Shown: one piece after another, positions 10,294-19,325 of the stretch
How the letters are laid out: each line of letters opens with the position of its first letter
Position numbering within the stretch: the first letter of the stretch is position 1
Assembly (NCBI GenBank): GCA_021399435.1
Contig: JAJTUP010000001.1
Coordinates: forward strand, 3,658,001-3,722,000
Source of the DNA: Diaporthe sp. PMI_573
Lineage: Eukaryota; Ascomycota; Sordariomycetes; Diaporthales; Diaporthaceae
Reading direction: 5' to 3'
DNA length: 64,000 nt
Position numbers and translations under genes: made by a program
The notes under the pieces: model-generated
The model's input: the letters and a program-made list of their open reading frames with translations, nothing else
Database searches by the model: none
What the model was told of the DNA's origin: nothing

Positions 10294-12920
10294 ATGGCGT
10301 CCTCTGGGCAAACCGCAACCCTCCTCTCCTCCCCTGCAACCTCGTCACCACAACAAACATACACTGCCTTGCCAGCAGCACCACGGGCTCTTCGACATCC
10401 GACCCGCAAGGCCTCGGGATTAGGGAAGATCGTGACAGCCTCGACCCCGAACCTGAGCGGCCTCTTCTCAGCACATTCCAAACTCGCTTTACTGCCCTCG
10501 CTGCAGCGCAAGGCCTCACAGGCCACCTTGACGTCGACCTCTCTAGCCGCCGTCCCCGATGCGACCGAGAGCTACCCACTCGCCTCCTTGAACGACGAGC
10601 CCCCGCGCAAAGACAAGATGCCTCCCACTCCCAGGGCGGGTGCCCCAGCCGCTGCTGGCGACGACCTCGCTCTGGGGGACGAGGTGGATGTGCCTGGGAA
10701 CATGCGCGGGACCGTTCGCTTCGTCGGCACTGTCGAGGGGAAGAAGGGCACATTTGCCGGCGTCGAGCTGGACCCTGACTTTGCTGCACGCGGAAAGAAC
10801 AACGGCGACGTTGACGGGTATGTGTGCCCCTGGTTCTGCCTCTTTTGCGCAGCTCTCACGACATCCTCGCATACTAACACACCCTTTGCAGTGTGTCTTA
10901 TTTCGCCACAAATATCCCCGGCGCCGGTATCTTCCTCCCGTTGAACAAGGCCGTGAGGCGCGAACCCTCCTCAGCCGGCGCGTCGGCCTCGTTCCCAAAG
11001 ACTCCCGTGTCTGCTGCAAACGGCCTGAAGGCAGGCACGCAAAATTCTACAAACTTTACACCGCCAACACCTTCGTTGCCGCAGTTTTCCAAATCAGTCG
11101 GCCCCGGACGTCCGCCCAGTCCTCTGGGCAAGAAATCGAGGCCCTCACTACCACGGCCAGAGTCACCCACGCGAAAGCTACAGATGACGCCTGCTGGGCG
11201 CCCTAGCATCGGCATCGCGACACCTTCTAGCAAGCCTGCTCCTCGATATGGCAGCCCGACGCAAAGCAAGTTCTCCAAGAGCGTGCACAGCGCCACGGCG
11301 CCAGGCGACCCGCCTAAGAAAGGAATGCTACAGCCGAGCCGCAATTTCAGTGTGGGGCCCCGAAGTTCATCGGCGCTTTCGGGACCGACTGCAGGCTTCA
11401 CCACAGACGAAGAGACAACACCTGCCGGAAACGGAAGAGCATCGGCCCTCAAGTACAGGGCTCCGTCGCGGCAGGCCGGCGGCCAGGACGAGGAGATCGA
11501 GCGGTTGCGTGCTGAGCTGGAGGATCGTGACAGGCAACTCAGGGAGCAGACAGCCACATTGGTAGACATGGAGAACAGCCTCACGGAGGTCCAGAGTCTC
11601 ATGGAGCAGGCTGAAATGCCCCCACCTCCAAGCCGGAAGGACAGCCTGGGCGACAAGGAAACAGGGGAGCTACGAGCACTGGTGCGGGAGAAGAACGAAA
11701 AGATCGCGATGCTCACGTCCGAATTCGATACGCACAGAGCCGACTTCAGAAGTACTATCGACACACTGGAACTAGCAAGCGCAGAGACGGAAAGAGTGTA
11801 CGAGAAGCGTATAGATGAGCTGATGCAAGACATACAACAAATCCAAGAACGAAATAGTGACGTTGATGTCGTTGCGACGCAGTTGAAGCAGCTGGAAGAA
11901 CTCGTGCAGGAACTGGAGGAAGGCCTCGAGGATGCCAGGAGAGGCGAGGCCGAGGCACGTGGGGAGGTGGAGTTCCTGAGGGGTGAGGTCGAGAGGACAA
12001 GGACCGAGCTCAGGAGAGAGAGAGAGAAGGCGGCCAGTGCGCCAAACGGCACAGATGGACAAGCCCATGGGGACAACTCGGCGCTCTTCAGACAGCTGGA
12101 GCAGAAGGAGGATGAGATCCGAGGCCTCAAAGCAATCATCCACTCCCTAGGCCGAGATTCGCTACCGGATGATGCTGACAGGCCACAACCTCATCGGACG
12201 ATGTCACATGAATCCCGGCCCAACGCAGACGACCGTATCGCGCGCGAAAAACTTGAGCGCCAGGTCGCAGAACTGCGAGCCGCACTGGACGAGAAGACTA
12301 GCAAGGAAGAAGACATGGAGCATGAGATGGAGGCCCTTAGAAGGGGCAGCAGTGCGACCGTGCGCGGCAACGGAACCATGGCGCAACGCTCATCTGTCCG
12401 TGACTCCCGTGACACCGTGGTGCTGGCCCAGGACCTGGAGCACCGCTCGCCAGAGCAGCAGCAGCCTGGGCAAAGGCGGTCGCATCAACGGGCACACACG
12501 TTGGACACCATGGCCGAGAGCGACGCCCTGTCCTCGGTCACGGAGAACAGCACGCTCTGGTGCGAGCTGTGCGAGACCTCGGGCCACGACATCCTGACAT
12601 GCACCAACATGTTCGGCAACCCGCCTGCGGCGCCGCCCGAGCCCCTACCGACACACAAGGTCACGAACCAAGGGGGCCTTGCACCACCTCAGGCCCAGGA
12701 GCACGGCGATTACAAGGTGGCCCCGCTGTCACCCCGCCTCCCCCCAGCGGCTGAGCCTGACGGGCGTGTCTCCGAGCCCGTCAAGATGATTCCGAACCTG
12801 AACGACCCGGGCCCAGTGGCGGGCAAGGAGTCGGGCGTCATCGACGCGGAGGCGTGGTGCGCACTGTGCGAGAAAGACGGGCATAATAGCGTAGATTGTC
12901 CGTTTGAGGATGCCATATGA
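10294..12920 (+). CDS. CLIP-170 family microtubule plus-end tracking protein (CAP-Gly)
   Basis: Two exons, 10294-10817 and 10892-12920, encode 850 residues. The intron has a GTATGT donor, an ACTAAC branch point and a TTGCAG acceptor. The start ATG sits in a CCCACCATGG context. A Ser/Thr/Pro-rich basic leader is followed by one CAP-Gly domain at about 123-197, ending in the groove motif GKNNGDVDG (GKNDG in most family members). Next come a long Ser/Pro/Lys-rich linker that would bind microtubules, a coiled coil at about 375-660, and two C-terminal CCHC zinc knuckles (CELCETSGHDILTC near 731 and CALCEKDGHNSVDC near 830). CAP-Gly plus coiled coil plus paired knuckles is the CLIP-170 layout (S. 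pombe Tip1, A. nidulans ClipA, S. cerevisiae Bik1). The role is microtubule plus-end tracking and dynein/kinesin-linked transport in hyphae. One CAP-Gly domain instead of the two in animals is normal for fungi. Confidence 0.95.
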
Positions 12921-13983
12921 TTACTCCCATCGGTTATTGGCTGTTCGGCCTGCCATTTCACGTTATTGCAAGCGAATTCTGGTCAACGGGACGACAATAT
13001 GAGAATATGATGGCTGTTTGAATGGTCTGCCTTTTTTTTTGTGCCTGCGGCATTGTCTGGTATCATTAGCACTTCCGGCCTTGCGTGTGTTGGCGTTTCC
13101 GAGGGGTTGAGCCTTGGGGTATCTGGTGTTTTCATGGGACTACGAACATAATACATTAAAATGCGCCGCATGCCTCTATATTTTATTAGGTGTTCTTCTG
13201 CACGTTGCGAGCCCTACCTTCCGCTGTGGGTGCAACTCCCAGGCAGGGCACTCTCCGGCTCTAAGGTACTGTGCTGGTGGCTTGCAGGGGTCACACGACT
13301 TTAAGCAGAGAGTTGAGCATTTGCGTTGGATACGAAGCACTTGAGCCTAGTTCAGACTAAGGTGTAGATGTACTGATCATTGGTACCGGCCGATGAACAT
13401 ATTGCTCGTATCACCTTGCGAAGCTCGATTCACACTTCAAGCTTCTCGAGGCTGGCCGGGGTGGAGACGGGTAAGGTCTTGATGAGCTCCGGAAAACAAC
13501 AAAAATTATGACCTGTTTTTAGGAAGCTTGACAGAGTCTTTAGTGAACAAAGTTATGTTGAAGGCGTCTTGCACGCTGTGTCACAAGCGGCTACAGCCTA
13601 ACCAGTCAGCCTTGTCTAAGTGGCTTGTCCTGTAAGTTGCAGCCTTGTCTGAGTAGTCACATATCACGCTAAGCGTATCACTAGTCGATTTCGAATCCCG
13701 AATCCACTGTAGGGGCTGACACTTCGGGAGAGTATACCTATCAAGTGCAATGAATTAATTTATAGGAGAGGATACCCAAACGTTCTAGCTACGATCACAA
13801 GGAGCTTATCAATGCGGTTGGGTGGCAGGGAGTCACCAGATCAATTGGTTCTATCCCATCCACGCCGCCCAGGTTGAAAAGTCAGCAAAGCCGAGACGCC
13901 GTCAAGCATTGAACACTATCGGTACTTTCCAATAATCGTATGGAATCACCAAGGTGAATTGGTTCCATCTGTAAGCAGCATTC
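12921..13983. other. Convergent intergenic interval, no gene
   Basis: This is 1.06 kb between the 3' ends of the CLIP-170 gene (+) and the EEP enzyme gene (-). It contains the two 3' UTRs. It also holds an imperfect direct repeat pair at 13829-13855 and 13942-13969, reported separately. Confidence 0.55.
13829..13969. repeat. Imperfect direct repeat pair with CAATTGG-like core
   Basis: The copy at 13829-13855 begins GGAGTCACCA and ends AATTGGTTCTATC. The copy at 13942-13969 begins GGAATCACCA and ends AATTGGTTCCATC. They match at most positions with one length difference in the middle. The second copy contains a perfect inverted repeat, TCACC-AA-GGTGA. The unit pair lies immediately downstream (in gene sense) of the EEP gene stop codon. 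The function is unknown. Confidence 0.6.
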
Positions 13984-15072
13984 CTACCCGCCCTGCCCAT
14001 CGTCAACAACAAAGCTGCAAAGCAGTCCCGAGTGATCACTCCATGGCACGCCTTTGCCGCCATTGCCCGCCGTCGCCTCATCTCCAGAATCGATTGCGAT
14101 GGATAAAGTCTCTGGATGTATAGTTTGTATGCCCAACGGCTTGAGACCTAGCACGGCAACCTTGTCCAACCGTGCCGGGGGAAACGGTTCTGACTTCCCA
14201 TTCAAACCCCAAGTGAACCCGTCCTCTCCAGGACGCAGCCGCTCCCAGACGTCTACCAACCCGTTCCCCTGCAGCAAAGTATTGTCCTCCTCCGAGACGG
14301 GATTCCAATCTCCAGCGATTACCCCACGGCCCACACCAGCCGTACGAAGAAGGCTGGCAGCAATAGCCACCTGACGTGGTCGCTGATTTGGCTGGATGGG
14401 AAGGGAGTCGAGGTGCACGTTGACGAGGCGAATTCTTGTATCCCTATCCCAGAGGATATCGCAGCAGAGAGCATCTCGCTTGAAACGACTTGGATACCTG
14501 ACTCTCCAGACCGGACAGAACCCATACGGGCCGCCAGCGGTAGAGGCAGAAGTAGACTCTAAGTTGCCCTCGGAGTTAGGAGAGTTAGGAGAAGATGCAC
14601 CAATTAAAGACCGGGAAAGCAGAGTCATGGTAGCGAAGGGGACGTCGGCCCAGTTTGTTTCGTCGGCGTCGCTCGAAACCCAGTGCTCCCTGACCCAGGC
14701 GGCTTGGAGGAGATGGGCCAGGGCCTTTTGTGACACCTCTTGGAAAAATATGATATTGGGGCCGCTGCCGTCTGTTGCGACTTGCTGAAGTTTGGAAAGC
14801 ATCCCATCCATGCGGGACTCGTGATGGTCCCCAAAAGCGTCGATGTTCCAGGTCACGAGCCGTAGAGTCCGTTTTTGTGATCCTGGTGCCGAGGCCTGAC
14901 CGAGCTCCCGTATCTTCAATTGACCTGGTTGGACAGGCGCCCACTTGCAGGTTGTCTCGTGGAAGGCGTGCCAACATTGGAAGACAGGCGGAGGCGCATC
15001 TGGCAGGTCTGGGAGGGGAGTCGCGTTGGACCACGCCAGATAACGCGTGTGGATGTATGATATGAAAGACAT
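13984..15072 (-). CDS. Endonuclease/exonuclease/phosphatase-fold enzyme, TDP2-like
   Basis: A single exon encodes 362 residues. The four signature segments of the Mg-dependent EEP superfamily appear in order: TWNIDAFGDHHESRMDGML (about 76-94), FFQEV (about 113), the GDWNPVSEEDN block (about 256), and WSDHSGL near the C-terminus. VNVHLDSLPIQPNQRPRQ matches the conserved HLDS segment of tyrosyl-DNA phosphodiesterase 2. TDP2 removes topoisomerase II adducts from 5' DNA ends. Fungal members of this clade are mostly uncharacterised, so the precise substrate is inference. About 60 N-terminal residues precede the catalytic domain, with no signal peptide. Neighbours give no clue to the pathway. Confidence is high for the fold and moderate for TDP2-like chemistry. 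Confidence 0.88.
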   Translation of the reverse strand: MSFISYIHTRYLAWSNATPLPDLPDAPPPVFQCWHAFHETTCKWAPVQPGQLKIRELGQASAPGSQKRTLRLVTWNIDAFGDHHESRMDGMLSKLQQVATDGSGPNIIFFQEVSQKALAHLLQAAWVREHWVSSDADETNWADVPFATMTLLSRSLIGASSPNSPNSEGNLESTSASTAGGPYGFCPVWRVRYPSRFKRDALCCDILWDRDTRIRLVNVHLDSLPIQPNQRPRQVAIAASLLRTAGVGRGVIAGDWNPVSEEDNTLLQGNGLVDVWERLRPGEDGFTWGLNGKSEPFPPARLDKVAVLGLKPLGIQTIHPETLSIAIDSGDEATAGNGGKGVPWSDHSGLLCSFVVDDGQGG

Positions 15073-15535
15073 GTTGATAGGCCTTGTTCTGGCGACTTTG
15101 GTGTCGTCTAGATACTACAGTGGGCGGTCTGGTGTTTTGCCAGAGAGCAATGTAGTGAGCTGGTTGGGACAGGCACCTGGGGCAGTCGTGGTCAATGAAT
15201 GTGCTCCACCAAACCCTGTTAGGCATCCAAGCCTTGAGCGATCCCTGGCTTGTCCCATCTCGAAAAGGACACATCTCGTCAGCATCCTCGGCATCGTAGT
15301 GGCAATGTCTGTCATCAACAGCAAGCCCGATGTGAGGGGATGGTTGTGTCAATGGTTTGCTGTAATTGACTTGTCACATAGTCCGACTCCTCCCCAGCTT
15401 CTATGTTCTAAGCCGCCAACTTCCTTGTCCTCCCCGAAGTAGCGCTCTGATGATTACGAGTTTGATCTTGTATTTTCTACTTCTCTCCGATCTGTTCCTC
15501 TCCTAAACATCAGGATTGATGGTCTCTTTTCTCTA

Positions 15536-15778
15536 CTGCTTCATGGTTCTCGCCTCCTTCCTAGCCTTTTGTCCTCTCCGCGGTGCCACGGGCAGCATTT
15601 TGGATAGTCGTCGCTCAGCCCTCTTAGCCCATTGCCTGGCATGGCCGTATCCCGCCCCTTCAGCGATAACGCAGGCTGCAATCACGGCGCCAGCTATCAA
15701 AGCCACAGATGTTGGTAATGCAATAGAGCCAATTGTGATAAGTGAAAGGTTGTTCCCTCCACAGAACGGTTTAGAACC
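15536..15778 (-). other. Orphan open segment with a strong hydrophobic helix and basic tail
   Basis: On the minus strand an 81-codon frame is open from after TAA (15779-15781) to TAG (15533-15535), with no ATG near its 5' end. It reads GSKPFCGGNNLSLITIGS, then a hydrophobic helix (ALPTSVALIAGAVIAACVIA), then a strongly basic amphipathic tail (ARQWAKRAERRLSKML and KARKEARTMKQ). A TM-like helix followed by a basic tail is unusual for noncoding DNA. It could be the last exon of an undetected or decayed gene, since the DUF7924-like remnant ends 40 bp upstream on the same strand. It could equally be chance. An 88-codon frame on the opposite strand (15516-15782) is judged to be its shadow. Confidence 0.3.
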
Positions 15779-15817
15779 TTAGTCGCATCGGTGTGGTGTC
15801 TTGAGATATATCCATCT

Positions 15818-17010
15818 TCAAGCTGCGTCCGTTTTTTTCACGATCTTGAGGAGCTTGTCGAAGTCACGGAGGGCGTTCTGAACCAGGTCCATCATATCCT
15901 GCTCGTATGACTTATACGCCTTGAGCTTCTACCGATTCGACCAGGAGATGTCTTCCATTGCTGGTATTGGCTTTTTCGATGCATCTTGATACTTCTTGGC
16001 ACCTTGCTGGTGGGGGGTGTTAGAAAGGGTTTGGCCCCGTCGCCTCGAATGTGAGTCTCGTGGGGCAGGTGTTGCAGATGTTGCAAGACCAAGATTGGAA
16101 CCTGATTTAGGTATAAAGTGAATTGATGAGTGTTGTGGGTCTTGCGTGTCAGAGCCAGGAACCATCCTCTTCGTAGTGCTCTCGCATGCTATCTCGCAGG
16201 TCTGAAGATCGTTCACGGGCAAAATCCTGCATGTTCCTCGGGACCTTAGGGCCTCGCTTGTACTCGTCTAGGTTATCCATTAACCCACCAGCCATACAAC
16301 ATTAATAGTATTCTTCCTTACCGGTAGAATCATTGAGATGAGCATAATGCGCGAAAATGTTCCAATCGTAGCCAGAAGCCACGGCAGTTAGTACCGCAGG
16401 CTGCTGCGGAGGATCTGGCTTTCCAATCAATTTGAGAGCCTCATTCCTCCCATAAACTATAGCAGCACTGTTGTAGCCTGCTTGGACCCTAGCCTCGTGC
16501 AAGCCTTTCTCTCTCGACTTATACTCTACGGCTACATGGGGCAATGCGATATAATCGGGGTCGTTTTTAACGAGTCGAGATGCTTTGATATAGTCGATTG
16601 TTGGAGGGAATGAGTCTCTAGAAAAACCTTCAATCATATCAGGCTGAGGTGCTGACAAACAATTATTAAAACCGACATTCTTAGGGAACCCAGTCCACAT
16701 CTTATCGTCCTTTGTTCGGTACCCTATATCAAAATAAGCATCCTTGCTGTGTTGAAATATATATTCCGAGTAGAAGCGAATAGTGAGTGCCCTTCTCGTT
16801 TGACGCTGCTGAGATCCGGTCAGCAAATTTGTTGTATTGTGATTGGGTTGGCGATGTAGATCCTCGGCGGGCGAGTAGTTTCTTCTTGATATCGGAGTCT
16901 GCTACTATATATTTCCCAGATCTTGGGGCATTGAGGATACCGTTTTGATGGGCTCTGGTTTCAAATCCTCCGCCGTCGCCCGAGTTGTCGGTCTTCCGCA
17001 ATAGCCGGCC
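15818..17010 (-). pseudogene. Decayed DUF7924-like fungal accessory gene
   Basis: Protein-like sequence can be followed on the minus strand through several breaks. Around 16990-16800 it reads GGFETRAHQNGILNAPRSGK. A one-base shift near 16794 (an extra A) leads into FPKNVGFNNCLSAPQPDMIEGF, IALPHVAVEYKSREKGLHEA, YNSAAIVYGRNEAL and DWNIFAHYAHLND. TAA at 16302-16304 interrupts the frame after KEEYY, after which it continues as DNLDEYKRGPKVPRNMQDFA. A second shift near 16150-16190 and TAG at 15929-15931 come before the end, KAYKSYEQDMMDLVQNALRD, with the stop at 15818. The family is a lineage-variable set of fungal proteins, suggested in the literature to have a PD-(D/E)XK-like core; function unknown. 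Both internal stops are one C-to-T change from Gln codons. The family call is from recognition of these motifs. Confidence 0.82.
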
Positions 17011-17146
17011 GGGCCGCTCGGAGCGTCAAGACGTCAACTCCGCACTTTCCACCTCACCCGCTCTCCACAAAGCAGCGTCTCGACATGGTGTCTCGTCAAG
17101 ACCGTCAAGACCTTCGTTCCGCCACTGATCCAGTCTGGCCGACAGC

Positions 17147-18826
17147 ATGAGCTCGCTAAAGCGGAAGCGGTCCCGTCAGGCCTGTGGGCCTTGTCGGGAG
17201 CGCAAGAGGAGATGCGACGGGAATGAACCCTGCCTCACCTGCACGGATTGGGGCTATTCCTGTTACTACGAGCCTGAACATCGACATAGGGCCTCTCGAG
17301 CCGCCGGCCAGCCCATTCCCGGGCCATCTCCAGCCGCATCGCAGCCTGCACAACCAACCCTAAATGTCTCTGACCCCGGCACTGTTGGTTCTGATCACAG
17401 CGGCCTGGTCCGACGCCTCGAGGCCAACTCCGGAGCGGCGTTCGTCAGGAATCTCGGCCTCAAGATCGATCCTACAAGGGCACCTAAGCTTAGTCTCTTT
17501 GGGTGGAATATCGGGCCCAGGCAGTTGTCTTCCCAAATGGAATTCGCTACTTCTCCATTGCCTGTTGTTGAGATCACGTCGCTAGAGCATATGAAATTCC
17601 TGGCCAAGGTTTACTTCGACAAAGTAGACCCTTGCTACGGCTTCATCGATCAAGAGCAGTTCTTCGCAAGGCTGGCTGCAAGGTTCGAATCACCTCAGAC
17701 ACCCACCATATATGACAGTGTCTTTGGCGGCGTCGCTGCCATCGGTTGCCTCTTTTCACAACGAAATGCCACAATCACCGAATTACATCTGGTCGGCTCA
17801 GCTCGTGCCTGCCTAGATAGCTATCATCTATCTGGCCCCCCACCCATAGAGCTCCTGACCGGTTGGACCCTCCGAGTATGCTATCTCCGGATGACCGACT
17901 CACCCCATTCCACCTGGATCGCAAGCTCCACGTTGATGCACCTTGTCGAAGCCTCAGGGCTTCATCCCGGGTCACCGTCAGTCCTCCTGCCCAGCGCACA
18001 ATGCGACCCAGATATACAGAGCAGGCTGGTGGGAGTTGCCCATCACCTCAATGCATGGACTTCCTTCGACCTGGGGCTCTCCCGTGTTTCCTTCCGAACA
18101 GATGACCTACCCCTGCCGCCGGCGCCGAAGCCGGGGGACTACACAGCTGAGGTCCTGGGCCTCCTGCCCGTGTCAGTCAGCCTCGACCCGGGAAGGCTGA
18201 AGCAGGAGACCGATCTCACGTCGACACTTTCTGATGTTGTAGGAGGTGTTCACACCAGACCGCCATCGGTTCTTGCACAGTGCAATTTGGTGCTATGTAT
18301 CCTGCGGCGTATTCACACACAGAATCTCGACATCTCGCAGGGCCTAGCAGAGCAGGTACTGGCGTTGTTAAAGAAGGGGCTTGGCTGCGCTCGGAACATG
18401 GTCACGGAATGTTGCCCATGGCACCAGGTCGCGAACGTGCCTTTCCACGTACTCTGCTTTCTCCTCGTGATGGATACGCGCTCATCTCTTGCGATGCTCC
18501 CAGAGGCGATGCAGACCCTGAGCCTCGTTGCCTCAACGTACGACACGGAAGCCATGAGGGAGGCGCACAGTGCGGCGTGCCTTTTGGTTCTGTTGCACCA
18601 GCAACGCAGAAAGGACGACATTGCGATCCTCGGCGAAGCCCTCAACATCCACCATCAAGAGCGGCAGGCGGCACCAGCATCACCACAAATCAGCCCCAGC
18701 GCCGAGGACTATTCCTGGCTTGGCGCCCTCGTCGCTGACCTCCCCGGCCTTCAACGGATTGACCTCGACCAGTTCCTGCATGCGGATTTGATGTCTGGCC
18801 CTTCTTTCATGGGCGGATCCGGCTGA
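17147..18826 (+). CDS. Zn2Cys6 transcription factor with fungal-specific TF domain
   Basis: A single exon encodes 559 residues. The N-terminal binuclear zinc cluster is complete: Cys13, 16, 23, 29, 32 and 39 in C-X2-C-X6-C-X5-C-X2-C-X6-C spacing, with basic residues KRKRSRQ before it and RERKRRCDG inside. A Pro/Ala/Ser linker follows. The middle homology region starts near 145 (LEHMKFLAKVYFDKVDPCYGFID) and includes a helical stretch with VGSARACLDSYHLSG and STLMHLVEASGLHPGS. Such factors sit in the nucleus and usually control nearby catabolic, efflux or secondary-metabolite genes. The MFS transporter starts 500 bp downstream on the same strand and a broken dehydrogenase lies beyond it, so this may be their former pathway regulator; that is inference. 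The stop is followed by a long T/A tract (about 18845-18873). Confidence 0.93.
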   Translation: MSSLKRKRSRQACGPCRERKRRCDGNEPCLTCTDWGYSCYYEPEHRHRASRAAGQPIPGPSPAASQPAQPTLNVSDPGTVGSDHSGLVRRLEANSGAAFVRNLGLKIDPTRAPKLSLFGWNIGPRQLSSQMEFATSPLPVVEITSLEHMKFLAKVYFDKVDPCYGFIDQEQFFARLAARFESPQTPTIYDSVFGGVAAIGCLFSQRNATITELHLVGSARACLDSYHLSGPPPIELLTGWTLRVCYLRMTDSPHSTWIASSTLMHLVEASGLHPGSPSVLLPSAQCDPDIQSRLVGVAHHLNAWTSFDLGLSRVSFRTDDLPLPPAPKPGDYTAEVLGLLPVSVSLDPGRLKQETDLTSTLSDVVGGVHTRPPSVLAQCNLVLCILRRIHTQNLDISQGLAEQVLALLKKGLGCARNMVTECCPWHQVANVPFHVLCFLLVMDTRSSLAMLPEAMQTLSLVASTYDTEAMREAHSAACLLVLLHQQRRKDDIAILGEALNIHHQERQAAPASPQISPSAEDYSWLGALVADLPGLQRIDLDQFLHADLMSGPSFMGGSG

Positions 18827-19325
18827 GAAAACTTAATCGTGAAATTTTTTATTTTATTTTTTTTAAAAAAAAATTGCTGTTCTTTCCCCCCGGCCGGAGC
18901 AATGTTGTGCTCACATGGGGTCATCGTACGCTAGGTTTGAGCTGTAGCACAAGCGGTGCGGGTATTGCGGCTTCCCCTCTGCGCCACCACTTAGTCTACA
19001 GAGGCCGATGTTTGAGACCATAAAAGAGTCGCAACAACCGAGAGACATCTAATGACAATTACAGATTAGGATGCAAGGAGGAATCAATCAGATCTCAGAC
19101 AGTTTCTCGACATGCCCCTCGTGTTTCTTTTGTGCCTTGCATGGTGAATTTTATTTCACAAGCCCCTCAGCTATCTCATTACTAACTCGCACTCGAAGTT
19201 GAAGCCTATACGCAAACTTACGCAAACTTACATATGAGGTTGTCACATCCTTGGTACATCAAAGTCAGTCTCGCAGATCGTAAAGTGAGAACTATGTTAA
19301 CAGAGCTATCGTAGGAATTGACAGA
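18827..19325. other. Intergenic between Zn2Cys6 regulator and MFS transporter
   Basis: The interval holds a homopolymeric T/A tract at about 18845-18873, probably in the regulator 3' UTR, and a short tandem duplication of ACGCAAACTT around 19209-19230. The remainder would be the MFS promoter. No gene is seen. Confidence 0.5.

Noticed and set aside
10898..12139. 413-codon frame on the minus strand opposite the CLIP-170 gene
   Set aside because: Ser/Leu-rich antisense shadow of a high-GC coding exon; the plus strand has CAP-Gly, coiled coil and zinc knuckles.
15516..15782. 88-codon plus frame with a signal-peptide-like start (MMVSFLYCFMVLASFLAF)
   Set aside because: It is opposite the orphan minus-strand frame; no further exon or motif. 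Only one of the two can be meaningful, and the minus frame looks more protein-like.
17685..17705. GGTTCGAATC resembling a tRNA B box
   Set aside because: It lies inside the Zn2Cys6 coding exon (residues AARFES) and no A box or cloverleaf can be formed around it.
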